DNA of 16,216 nt from an uncultured Flavobacteriales bacterium (lineage in GTDB: Bacteria; Bacteroidota; Bacteroidia; Flavobacteriales; BACL11). Position 1 is the first letter of the stretch; each line of letters starts with the position of its first letter. Location: assembly GCA_913052655.1 (NCBI GenBank), contig CAJXFN010000015.1:1-16216 (forward strand), read 5' to 3'. This document shows, piece after piece, positions 1-7,220 of the stretch. Below the pieces are notes generated by a model. It was not told the origin of the DNA. It made no database searches and saw nothing but the letters and a program-made list of their open reading frames with translations. The position numbers and the translations under genes are program-made.

Positions 1-1
1 T

Positions 2-1057
2 GGTTTATTTGGAGGTGCTGGAGTTGGTAAGACAGTCCTCATACAAGAGTTAATTAACAACATTGCTAAAGGACATGGTGGGCTTTCAGTATTCGCCGGT
101 GTTGGTGAAAGAACTAGAGAAGGGAATGACTTACTTAGAGAAATGTTAGAATCTGGAATCATTAACTATGGAGAAGATTTTATTCACTCAATGGAAGAAG
201 GTGGATGGGATTTATCTAAAGTAAATAAAGATAAAATGGGAGATTCGAAAGCTACTTTTGTTTTTGGACAGATGAATGAACCACCTGGAGCAAGAGCTAG
301 AGTAGCTCTTTCTGGTTTAACTATTGCTGAATATTTTAGAGATGGAGAAGGAGACGGAAAAGGAAGAGATGTACTTTTCTTTGTTGACAATATTTTCCGT
401 TTTACACAAGCTGGATCAGAAGTATCCGCTCTTTTAGGAAGAATGCCTTCTGCTGTAGGATACCAACCTACATTAGCAACAGAAATGGGTACAATGCAAG
501 AGAGAATTACATCAACAAAAAATGGCTCCATTACTTCTGTACAAGCGGTATATGTACCTGCTGATGATTTAACTGACCCTGCTCCTGCAACAACATTCGC
601 TCACCTTGATGCAACCACAGTTCTTTCTAGAAAAATTGCTGAATTAGGTATTTATCCTGCTGTAGATCCATTAGATTCCACTTCAAGAATTCTAACTCCA
701 GAAGTTGTTGGGGAGGAACATTATAAATGTGCTCAGGATGTTAAAGAGATTTTACAGAGATATAAAGAATTACAAGATATTATTGCTATTCTTGGAATGG
801 ATGAATTATCTGATGAGGATAAATTAGCTGTACACAGAGCAAGAAGAGTTCAAAGATTCCTATCTCAACCATTCCATGTAGCGGAACAGTTTACAGGACT
901 TCAGGGTGTTCTTGTAGATATACAAGACACTATTAAAGGATTCAACATGATTTTAGAAGGTAAAGTTGACCAGTATCCTGAAGCGGCTTTCAATTTAGTA
1001 GGTTCTATTGAAGAAGCAATTGAAAAAGGCGAAAAAATGCTTGCTGAAGCTAAATAA
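2..1057 (+). CDS. atpD: F1 ATP synthase subunit beta, 5'-truncated by the window
   Basis: This is the catalytic subunit of the F1 sector of ATP synthase, which makes ATP from ADP and phosphate on the cytoplasmic face of the membrane. The open frame runs in from the left edge and begins within the Walker A loop (GGAGVGKT, codons from position 14). Next come GVGERTREGND, the Walker B region with DNIFRFTQAGSEVSALLGRM, and the DELSDED lever motif near the C-terminus (DELSEED in other species). 351 residues are present. Compared with the E. coli protein, where Walker A lies near residue 150, roughly the first 145-150 residues are missing to the left. The gene ends at TAA, ten bases before atpC, as expected of an atpD-atpC pair. 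Identity is certain; only the N-terminus is unseen. Confidence 0.98.
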   Translation, partial: GLFGGAGVGKTVLIQELINNIAKGHGGLSVFAGVGERTREGNDLLREMLESGIINYGEDFIHSMEEGGWDLSKVNKDKMGDSKATFVFGQMNEPPGARARVALSGLTIAEYFRDGEGDGKGRDVLFFVDNIFRFTQAGSEVSALLGRMPSAVGYQPTLATEMGTMQERITSTKNGSITSVQAVYVPADDLTDPAPATTFAHLDATTVLSRKIAELGIYPAVDPLDSTSRILTPEVVGEEHYKCAQDVKEILQRYKELQDIIAILGMDELSDEDKLAVHRARRVQRFLSQPFHVAEQFTGLQGVLVDIQDTIKGFNMILEGKVDQYPEAAFNLVGSIEEAIEKGEKMLAEAK

Positions 1058-1067
1058 TTGTTGAATT

Positions 1068-1304
1068 ATGTTTTTAGAAATAATTACACCAGAAGAAAAA
1101 CTATTTGAAGGAGAAGTAAGTTATGCTAAATTCCCAGGTACAGATGGTGAGTTTGGAGTATTAAATAATCACGCTCCGATTATCTCTACTCTTACAAAGG
1201 GAACCATTGAAGTAACTGATATCAATAACTTAAGAAATAGTTTTGAAATAAATGGTGGCGTAATTGAATTAAAAAACAATAAGATAATTGTTTTATCAGA
1301 TTAA
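1068..1304 (+). CDS. atpC: F1 ATP synthase subunit epsilon, short form
   Basis: This is the epsilon subunit of the F1 central stalk, which couples the rotor ring to the catalytic head. The 78 residues match the N-terminal beta-sandwich domain: MFLEIITPEEKLFEGEV at the start, then the PGTDGEFGVLNNHAPII signature at about residues 23-39. The protein ends right after this domain with IELKNNKIIVLSD. It therefore lacks the C-terminal two-helix domain that inhibits ATP hydrolysis in E. coli and Bacillus. As far as I know, short epsilon subunits are usual in Bacteroidota, so I do not read this as a truncation. The ATG lies ten bases after the atpD stop, so the two are very probably cotranscribed. 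Confidence 0.95.
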   Translation: MFLEIITPEEKLFEGEVSYAKFPGTDGEFGVLNNHAPIISTLTKGTIEVTDINNLRNSFEINGGVIELKNNKIIVLSD

Positions 1305-1318
1305 TCAAATCTTTTCAT

Positions 1319-1978
1319 TTGGCATATAAAATTTGGAGTTTAATTTTAATTTTTTTTCTATCTTGTAGTAATAATGATAATAGAAAATTTTATGATTATT
1401 CTGAAGGAGATATACTTTTTCAGGACCTAGACTCTTCTCCTCTATGTGACGCCATAGAATTAGTAACACCTGGATATAAAAACTTTAACATTTCTCACAT
1501 AGGAGTCATAGTGAAAGATGATAATGAACTAAAAGTATTAGAAGCAATACCTAATTCTGTGAAACTTACTAGTATCGACTCTTTTCTCCTTAGATCACTA
1601 GATTCCAACAATCAGCCTAAAGTTATGGTGGGACGTTTAAAAAATCAGTACAAAAAACACATCCCTCAAGCGATAAGTTTTATGAAAGAAAAAATTGGAG
1701 ATAAATACGATAACGAATTCATTTTAAACAACAATATGTATTATTGTTCAGAGTTAATATACGAAGCTTTTGAAAAATCAAATGTTTTTGAACTAAAACC
1801 AATGACTTTCATTCATCCTAACACAGGTGACACTTTAGAGATCTGGAAGAATTATTATGAAAAATTAAAAATTAAAATACCAGAAGGAAAATTAGGTATT
1901 AACCCAGGTATAATGTCTACATCGAATAAAATTAATATTATACATGAATTTGGAAAATTTTCTAAATCTAAAAATTAA
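1319..1978 (+). CDS. Lipoprotein, YiiX-like permuted papain-fold hydrolase (C92 type)
   Basis: This is a probable lipoprotein with a papain-like fold in permuted order, as in the YiiX/C92 family, whose members act as amidases or peptidases on unknown substrates. The first 16 residues form a hydrophobic signal ending in the lipobox FLSC, with Cys16 as the lipidation site. The family pattern is visible in order: GDILFQD (about 30-36), SHIGV with the putative catalytic His60, the KYDNEF segment, and YYCSEL with the putative catalytic Cys143. The start is a TTG. No ATG lies between it and an in-frame stop at 1280-1282, and starting later would remove the signal peptide. It begins 14 bases after atpC, so readthrough from the ATP synthase genes is plausible. 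The family call is firm; the substrate is unknown. Confidence 0.8.
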   Translation: MAYKIWSLILIFFLSCSNNDNRKFYDYSEGDILFQDLDSSPLCDAIELVTPGYKNFNISHIGVIVKDDNELKVLEAIPNSVKLTSIDSFLLRSLDSNNQPKVMVGRLKNQYKKHIPQAISFMKEKIGDKYDNEFILNNNMYYCSELIYEAFEKSNVFELKPMTFIHPNTGDTLEIWKNYYEKLKIKIPEGKLGINPGIMSTSNKINIIHEFGKFSKSKN

Positions 1979-1979
1979 A

Positions 1980-2300
1980 TCATAATTTATTATTAGACCT
2001 GTGTCTTTGAGAGTCTCTTTTAGTTCTTAATATAAGCTTATTTTTAAATGCTGATTCTAAATCAATATTTGTTTGATTCGCCAAACAAATAAGTACAAAA
2101 AGAATATCTGACATTTCCTCTGCAAGATTAGACCCCTCTCCGTCTTTAAAAGATTGTTCTCCATATTTTCTAGAAATTACTCTAGCAAGCTCTCCGACTT
2201 CTTCGGTTAAAATAGCCATATTAGTCAGCTCATTAAAGTATCTTACACCATGTTTTTTTATCCATTCATCAACTTGTTTTTGTAATTCTTTAATTGTCAT
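1980..2300 (-). CDS. MazG-like nucleotide pyrophosphohydrolase
   Basis: This is a small all-alpha NTP pyrophosphohydrolase of the MazG superfamily, 106 residues, about the size of single-domain members. Such enzymes hydrolyse (d)NTPs to monophosphates and are usually thought to clear non-canonical nucleotides. The metal-binding pattern is intact: EEVGE at residues 33-37, then EEMSD at 61-65, giving the family's ExxE...ExxD arrangement on two helices. Its ATG overlaps the stop of dtd by one base (TAATG), so the two are translationally coupled. Its TGA stop lies one base from the stop of the convergent lipoprotein gene. The natural substrate cannot be told from sequence. The last ten residues are basic and polar and probably disordered. 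Confidence 0.88.
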   Translation of the reverse strand: MTIKELQKQVDEWIKKHGVRYFNELTNMAILTEEVGELARVISRKYGEQSFKDGEGSNLAEEMSDILFVLICLANQTNIDLESAFKNKLILRTKRDSQRHRSNNKL

Positions 2301-2752
2301 TATTCTTTATTTTTAGTATCAATAATAATAGTTACAGGACCATCATTTAATAAGATCACTTTCATGTCTGCCCCAAATTCTCCAGATTGTATTTTTTTTC
2401 CAAGTGTATTCGATAAATTCTCTATAAATTCCTCATACAAAGGAATGGCTTGCTGCGCCTTTGCAGCTTTTATATAAGAAGGTCTGTTTCCTCTTTTTGT
2501 TTTTGCGTGGAGGGTAAACTGACTTACTACAATAGCATTTCCATCTACCTCAATGATAGAGTTGTTCATTTTTCCATCTTCATCAGAAAAAATACGAAGT
2601 TGCGAAATTTTATTTGATAGCCAAATAACATCTTCTAAAGTATCATCTATTTCAATGCCAAGCAAGATAAGAAACCCTTTATTAATTTCTGCAACAAGCT
2701 TATTATTTATTTCAACAGAAGCTTCACTTACTCTTTGTATAACTGCTCTCAT
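2300..2752 (-). CDS. dtd: D-aminoacyl-tRNA deacylase
   Basis: This enzyme removes D-amino acids, and also glycine mischarged on tRNA(Ala), from tRNA in the cytoplasm. It is a proofreading step after aminoacylation. The 150 residues are full length for the family. The start MRAVIQRVSEASVEI is typical. The two active-site motifs are present: SQFTL at residues 77-81, and NDGPVT at 136-141, which carries the Gly-cisPro pair that excludes L-amino acids. The residue after SQFTL is His (SQFTLHAKTKRGNRPSY), within normal variation. The ATG directly abuts the TAG stop of rsgA with no gap, and the TAA stop overlaps the mazG-like start, so the three genes form one compact unit. Confidence 0.96.
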   Translation of the reverse strand: MRAVIQRVSEASVEINNKLVAEINKGFLILLGIEIDDTLEDVIWLSNKISQLRIFSDEDGKMNNSIIEVDGNAIVVSQFTLHAKTKRGNRPSYIKAAKAQQAIPLYEEFIENLSNTLGKKIQSGEFGADMKVILLNDGPVTIIIDTKNKE

Positions 2753-3679
2753 CTAATATCCAGTTGTTCTGTATTTTTCTTCTTCCTCTTCTAACATACT
2801 TAAATAACTAAAATATCTACTTTCAGCAATTTTATTTTGCAAAACTGCTTGTTTTACTTTGCAATTTGGCTCGTTTTTGTGAATACAATTATTAAACTTG
2901 CACTGACCCTTCAATTTAAAAAACTCAGGAAAATAATTTGTAATTTCGTTCTTTTCAATCTCTACTAAACCAAAACCTCTAATACCTGGAGTATCAATTA
3001 TAGAAGCTCCAAAATCTAGTTCGTATAATTCAGAAAAAGTGGTAGTATGTTGTCCTTGATTATAACTGTCGGAAACCTCCTTAGTATTTATATTTAGCCC
3101 TGGTTTTAGAGAATTAATAAGTGTAGATTTTCCAACACCAGAATGACCGGAAATCAAGTTTATCTTTCCTTTCATAATCTCTTTAACTTTAGATAAATCA
3201 TCTATAGTTGCAGAAATGGAAATACATTTGTATCCAATATTAGAATAAACAAATTTCAACTCTGAATGTATTTTTTTATCTTTCTCAGAAAACAAATCTG
3301 TTTTGTTAAATAAAAGAATTACATCAACTCCAAATGCATTTGCAGAAATAAGAAAGCGATCTATAAAATTAGTAGTTGTAATAGGATTGTTGATAGTGAT
3401 CATGAGAATAGCTTGATCAATATTTGAAGCGATAATATGAGTTTGTTTAGAAAGATTTACCGATTTTCTGATAATTGCATTTTTCCTATCATATAGTTCA
3501 ATAATCATAAAAGTATTGTCAGACTCCTCAACTTTTACTCTATCCCCAACTACAATAGGATTGGTACTCTTAATTCCTTCTGTTCGGAATTTTCCTTTCA
3601 ATCGGCATTCATGTATTTGTCCAGATTCGGATTTTACCTGATACCATTTTCCCGTTGACTTTATCACAGTTGCCTTCAT
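2753..3679 (-). CDS. rsgA: Ribosome small subunit-dependent GTPase A
   Basis: This is a circularly permuted GTPase that acts late in 30S ribosomal subunit maturation. The 308 residues show an N-terminal OB-fold (about 1-70), then the G motifs in permuted order: G4 NKTD at 125-128, G1 GHSGVGKST at 178-186, G2 HTTT at 211-214 and G3 DTPG at 229-232. A C-terminal zinc-binding element follows, with Cys260, Cys265, His267 and Cys273. Nothing is missing. The ATG is preceded only five bases upstream by a TATATTTG promoter-like box, which suggests a very short or absent leader. Gene dtd follows with no gap. The grouping with a tRNA-proofreading enzyme suggests a translation-quality unit, which is inference from position. 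Confidence 0.97.
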   Translation of the reverse strand: MKATVIKSTGKWYQVKSESGQIHECRLKGKFRTEGIKSTNPIVVGDRVKVEESDNTFMIIELYDRKNAIIRKSVNLSKQTHIIASNIDQAILMITINNPITTTNFIDRFLISANAFGVDVILLFNKTDLFSEKDKKIHSELKFVYSNIGYKCISISATIDDLSKVKEIMKGKINLISGHSGVGKSTLINSLKPGLNINTKEVSDSYNQGQHTTTFSELYELDFGASIIDTPGIRGFGLVEIEKNEITNYFPEFFKLKGQCKFNNCIHKNEPNCKVKQAVLQNKIAESRYFSYLSMLEEEEEKYRTTGY

Positions 3680-3684
3680 TTATG

Positions 3685-3692
3685 CAAATATA
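3685..3692 (-). promoter_or_regulatory. Candidate -7 box for rsgA
   Basis: Read on the minus strand this is TATATTTG, matching the Bacteroidota -7 consensus TAnnTTTG. It is followed by CATAA and then the rsgA ATG. The expected transcription start, a few bases downstream, falls at or next to the start codon. The upstream TTTG-type element is weak: only TTTA is found at about 22 bases. The same block, TAnATTTGCATAA, occurs before the HMA protein gene. Confidence 0.45.
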
Positions 3693-3713
3693 TAATAAGT
3701 ATTATCTTGTATA

Positions 3714-4778
3714 TTAAATTTTCTGAATTGTAAATTCTTTGAAGGGTCTTCTTTGATTCCATTTTTTTATCTTTATATTCTTAATTAATGGATCGAACAA
3801 TGTGTTAAAAAAAACATTAGTAAACCTAATATAAATAAAGTTTCTTTCAGGCACCGCTCCAAAATTACTTTTGAATTCATTTGCTGTTCTTCCTAGTATT
3901 AATTTGGTTGATTTTTTTTCAATTGCAGTAGAAATATGATCTAAAATCATTCTAGCATAAATCGGTAAATTAAAATTTAAATTTTTATCAAATCCAACAT
4001 AATTTGTATGTAATTCTGATTCTTTGATTGAATAAGTAGAAAAACCAACTAAATGTTCTTCTAAAAAATATCCTCTAACTACGATATGTTCGTTTAACAA
4101 AAGAGATGAAAAAGTTTTAACATTAAATTTGGGACCATTAAAACTAGATGTTGAAACGACTTGATCTAACAATGACTGAATTAAATTGTAATTTTTATCT
4201 ATAAATTCTTTTGATATATGTCTAATTTCTAAATTATCTGTGGATTTAAGTATTTTTTTAAACTTATACCTATATTTTTTTTTTAATGCAAATAAATAAT
4301 CTTCAATTGAGTGCCAATGTTTATTAATATTTAAAATCATATTCCCCTCAATTTCAACCTTTGTTAAACTAATTTTAGTATTTAAGGATTTGTATAAATT
4401 TTCAGGTAAAACTATAACATCAAATTTATACTTTATTATTTTTAAAATAGATTTTAAATCTAAATCATTGTTTAATTGAAAATAATTTTTAGTTGAATCA
4501 AAACTATTAGAAAGTAATAGCATTTTTATTTCAAAGTATCGCAGAAAAAAACGACTCCAATGTTTTGAATAATTTGTTGCTTTTGAAAAATTTAATTTAA
4601 ATAAATTAAAATAGAATCTAGATGATTTATTGTGAATAAATAAATGAATCAATTTAGAATTATTTGTAAAATAAGAATTAAGATAATTATAAGTTAAATT
4701 TGATGGCATTGAATCATTATCCCAATCTTTTGGAACACAATCAATATTGTCTGTAATTTCTAATGAATTAGACTTCAT
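3714..4778 (-). CDS. FemAB/GNAT-like acyltransferase family protein
   Basis: This 354-residue soluble protein resembles the large, poorly characterised GNAT/FemAB-like proteins of Bacteroidota that are often annotated as GNAT acetyltransferase or peptidoglycan biosynthesis protein. Supporting segments are the N-terminal IDCVPKDWD, the basic ALKKKYRYKFKKI region (about 165-177) typical of this double-GNAT group, and the late block LILGRTANEFKSNFGAVP followed by a short basic tail. I see no signal peptide or membrane segment. Its ATG lies inside the end of the metallophosphoesterase gene (11-base overlap), so the two are translationally coupled and probably act together. The protein is rich in Lys, Asn, Ile, Phe and Ser, and the gene looks more AT-rich than the met genes. 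The acceptor and donor are unknown. A role in the cell envelope is inference. Confidence 0.62.
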   Translation of the reverse strand: MKSNSLEITDNIDCVPKDWDNDSMPSNLTYNYLNSYFTNNSKLIHLFIHNKSSRFYFNLFKLNFSKATNYSKHWSRFFLRYFEIKMLLLSNSFDSTKNYFQLNNDLDLKSILKIIKYKFDVIVLPENLYKSLNTKISLTKVEIEGNMILNINKHWHSIEDYLFALKKKYRYKFKKILKSTDNLEIRHISKEFIDKNYNLIQSLLDQVVSTSSFNGPKFNVKTFSSLLLNEHIVVRGYFLEEHLVGFSTYSIKESELHTNYVGFDKNLNFNLPIYARMILDHISTAIEKKSTKLILGRTANEFKSNFGAVPERNFIYIRFTNVFFNTLFDPLIKNIKIKKWNQRRPFKEFTIQKI

Positions 4779-6003
4779 TTGAAATATTCAGTAATGAAAT
4801 ATCTGGGAGAATACCAACTCTACCTGTATATGCTAAATGACCTAACCCTCTATTTACATAAATTTGTTTGTTATTTTTTTTATATAAACCAGCCCATTCT
4901 TTATACCTATATTTGATAGGACTCCATTTAAATGATGGAATTTCAATACCAAACTGCATTCCATGAGTATGTCCCGACAATTGTAAATCAATATTAAAAT
5001 CATGATTTAAAATAACTTCTCTCCAGTGTGAGGGATCATGTGACATTAATATCGTTGGTTTATTATTACCTATATTTTTTATAGCTTTATCAAAATCTCC
5101 GTCCTTGTTAAATCTACCAACTCCCCAATTCTCAACTCCAACTAAATTAAAAGAAACATCATTAATTTTAATTTCAATAGATTCATTCATTAATAATTTA
5201 AAACCACATTCCTCTTGCATTTTTAATAAGTTATTAAAGTTTTCAATCCATTTATTTGAATTCCTTTTAATACCAATATAATCACCATAATCATGATTAC
5301 CTAAAACAGAAAAATTACCATACTTAGATTTTAAGTTTTGTAATGATTTTTTAAATGGCTGAATTTCAGTGAATGAATTATTAACTAAATCACCAGTAAA
5401 CAAAATTAAATCTGGATTTTTAGAATTTATTATATCAATTGCCTCTTCTAGTTTTTCTACACTTTCAAAACTTCCTAGATGTAAATCTGAAATATGAACT
5501 ATTTTGAAATTATTTAAAGAATTTGGCCAGTTTTTAATCTTAATTTTTTGTGTATAGACTTTAAATCTATAACGATTTACAATCATTCCATAAGATAGAG
5601 TCGAAAAAACAGCTGCTGCTGTAAATAATGAGGCATTTTTTAAAAATTTTATTCTACTAAGGTCTACTTTATCTTCATTAGATTGAAATAAATTAAAAAA
5701 TACCTTAAATAAACGTATTAAATCATCTAAAAACAAAGCAAATATGCCAGAAAATTTAGAAATATAAATTACAAAAATAAGACTAAATACATAGGGTTTC
5801 ATATTTACAAATTTAGATTCATTTTGATAATCATATGAATGATAAAATAATATTGAATAAACAGCTATACTTACTGTCCAATATAAATATTTATATATAG
5901 TTATTTTGAAAAGTTTTTTTTCAAACAAATCACAGTTACTTTGAAAAAAATAAATATCTATTAGCAGAAGAAAAATTAAGGGGATAAAAATAAAATAATT
6001 CAA
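4768..6003 (-). CDS. Membrane-anchored calcineurin-like metallophosphoesterase
   Basis: The N-terminal part (about residues 1-145) contains around four hydrophobic membrane segments. A calcineurin-like phosphoesterase domain of the YkuE/YaeI type follows. All metal-binding blocks are present: HISDLHLG (about 169-176), LFTGDLVN (about 200), GNHDYG (about 235-240), MSHDPSHW (about 320) and SGHTHG (about 341-346). Related enzymes hydrolyse phosphodiesters or pyrophosphates such as UDP-sugar lipid intermediates, but the substrate here is not determined. The start is a TTG, chosen because the first membrane helix begins immediately after it. No ATG lies between it and the upstream in-frame stop, and the next Met is about residue 68. 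The gene is in the same frame as the upstream thioredoxin-like gene and starts seven codons after its stop. It overlaps the acyltransferase gene by 11 bases. Confidence 0.88.
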   Translation of the reverse strand: MNYFIFIPLIFLLLIDIYFFQSNCDLFEKKLFKITIYKYLYWTVSIAVYSILFYHSYDYQNESKFVNMKPYVFSLIFVIYISKFSGIFALFLDDLIRLFKVFFNLFQSNEDKVDLSRIKFLKNASLFTAAAVFSTLSYGMIVNRYRFKVYTQKIKIKNWPNSLNNFKIVHISDLHLGSFESVEKLEEAIDIINSKNPDLILFTGDLVNNSFTEIQPFKKSLQNLKSKYGNFSVLGNHDYGDYIGIKRNSNKWIENFNNLLKMQEECGFKLLMNESIEIKINDVSFNLVGVENWGVGRFNKDGDFDKAIKNIGNNKPTILMSHDPSHWREVILNHDFNIDLQLSGHTHGMQFGIEIPSFKWSPIKYRYKEWAGLYKKNNKQIYVNRGLGHLAYTGRVGILPDISLLNISNEV

Positions 6004-6024
6004 TTTTTGAAATTTATAAATTTT

Positions 6025-6765
6025 TTAATTATTTTTTAAAAATCTATACGAATATGTTTTTTCTTGTGAGATAAATTGAATTATATAAAGTCCATCAATT
6101 AGGAATTGAACATTAATTTTATCTTTCAATACTGTAGATTTAGCAACTAGTTCGCCAGAAATTGAAAATATTTTATAACTATTGAAATTATTTTCAGAAA
6201 GTTGAATTAATTTATTTTGATTATCATAGAATACATAAGAGTCTTTAGTATTACTGATATTTTGAACATCAGTTGAAATCTGTAAAGATTGATTAATCCC
6301 ATTTATTATTGACAATTCATCAATCTGATTATTTTTGCCATTATAATATACTTGTTTATTTGGACCAATCACCACAACTTTTGGCATACCTGCTCCTCCA
6401 TAATCATTCATATCAATAAGTGGACTAGAAAATGTAGCATCTGGTGATAATTGATAACTTCCGTTCCATGAAACCAAATAATTACAATCTGAATTTGCGT
6501 AATCATCAACTATATAATATTTAACTTTTCCAGGATGCGAAATGTTAAAAGATTGTACCGCATTCTGTGCATATTCAGCACCAAGCGCGCAAGGACCACA
6601 TGGCATGACCCAACACAATACAACAACATTACCAGCATCTAATTCAGAGTATAAGTTATGCGATGTTCCATTACAGTCATCCGCAGTAAAATCAGTTGCA
6701 GTTTGTGCAGTGCAAAAAATAGTAGCAAAAATTAAAATCAGAGTATTAAAAATATTTTTGTTCAT
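6025..6765 (-). CDS. Secreted thioredoxin-fold protein with T9SS sorting domain
   Basis: A Sec signal peptide (MNKNIFNTLILIFATIFCTAQ) is followed by a thioredoxin-like domain with the motif CWVMPCGPCA. The active pair CGPC is at residues 56-59, identical to classical thioredoxin, and a GMPKVVVIG segment that fits the cis-proline loop lies further on. From about residue 175 the sequence changes to a pattern typical of type A T9SS C-terminal sorting domains: YKIFSISGELV, then the aromatic-rich end GLYIIQFISQEKTYSYRFLK. The protein is therefore probably exported across the outer membrane and anchored or released at the surface. It could work there as a disulfide reductase or isomerase, but two further cysteines (Cys31 and one near residue 95) could also be involved. 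It starts six bases after the HMA gene, so the two form an operon. Confidence 0.85.
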   Translation of the reverse strand: MNKNIFNTLILIFATIFCTAQTATDFTADDCNGTSHNLYSELDAGNVVVLCWVMPCGPCALGAEYAQNAVQSFNISHPGKVKYYIVDDYANSDCNYLVSWNGSYQLSPDATFSSPLIDMNDYGGAGMPKVVVIGPNKQVYYNGKNNQIDELSIINGINQSLQISTDVQNISNTKDSYVFYDNQNKLIQLSENNFNSYKIFSISGELVAKSTVLKDKINVQFLIDGLYIIQFISQEKTYSYRFLKNN

Positions 6766-6771
6766 AATAAA

Positions 6772-7122
6772 TTATTTTTTCGGTTTACGTTCGTATTGAC
6801 AACAGTAATGAAGTTCTTCATACACTTCATCCTCTGCTCTGTATTTTTCAGTATCATATCCGATATAAGCAATGGCTTTTTGTATTTCATCAGAAGAAGT
6901 AAGATTTGGATTAAATTTAACTTTCATTTTTTTACTTAAAATATTCCATCTAACCGTCTTTACCCCCTCTACTGATTTCGCGGTCGTTTCAATTAAAGTT
7001 TTACACATATCACAATTTCCAGAAACTTCAAAAATATCTTTGATATTTTTAATTTTTTGGGCACTTATCTGAAAACTAAAAATCGAAATAACAACAAATA
7101 ATATTATCTTGTACTTTTTCAT
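6772..7122 (-). CDS. Secreted heavy-metal-associated (HMA) domain protein
   Basis: This is a 116-residue exported protein. The signal peptide covers about residues 1-22 and ends in ISAQ. An HMA ferredoxin-like domain follows, with the metal-binding loop GNCDMC at 35-40, in place of the usual GMTCxxC, and the typical C-terminal half (VRWNILSKKMKVKFNPN, then IQKAIAYIGYDT). A short tail carries two more cysteines next to a tyrosine (HYCCQYE, Cys107-Cys108), as seen in many small Bacteroidota HMA proteins. It probably binds Cu(I) or a similar soft metal in the periplasm; which metal is not decidable here. It is the first gene of a minus-strand run and is followed six bases later by the secreted thioredoxin-like gene. 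A promoter-like box lies 20 bases upstream. Confidence 0.86.
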   Translation of the reverse strand: MKKYKIILFVVISIFSFQISAQKIKNIKDIFEVSGNCDMCKTLIETTAKSVEGVKTVRWNILSKKMKVKFNPNLTSSDEIQKAIAYIGYDTEKYRAEDEVYEELHYCCQYERKPKK

Positions 7123-7142
7123 AAAATCATTTAAAAATTATG

Positions 7143-7150
7143 CAAATTTA
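7143..7150 (-). promoter_or_regulatory. Candidate -7 box for the HMA-thioredoxin run
   Basis: Read on the minus strand this is TAAATTTG, a full match to TAnnTTTG, with the ATG 20 bases beyond. The flank TAAATTTGCATAA matches the block before rsgA except for one base. A TTTG at the expected distance upstream is not present, so the -33 element is weak or absent. The 98-base gap between metF and the HMA gene otherwise holds only AT-rich sequence, including an (AT)n run at 7202-7211. Confidence 0.45.
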
Positions 7151-7220
7151 ACTAAAAAATAAGATATAATATTGAACACAAAAAAACAATCTTTTTTATT
7201 CATATATATATAGGGAAACA

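Noticed and set aside
184..531. Open minus-strand frame opposite atpD
   Set aside because: It lies fully within the certain atpD gene and resembles no known protein; it is an antisense shadow.
1068..1304. atpC as a truncated gene
   Set aside because: The N-terminal domain is complete and ends cleanly; short epsilon subunits are normal in this phylum, to my knowledge.
1956..1976. A/T-only stem AATTTT and AAAATT at the convergent junction, as a bidirectional terminator
   Set aside because: Six A/T pairs without a GC stem are too weak to call in sequence this AT-rich.
7160..7215. AT repeat and A-run/T-run hairpin after metF as a terminator
   Set aside because: It has no GC stem and the pairing is what low-complexity AT sequence gives by chance.
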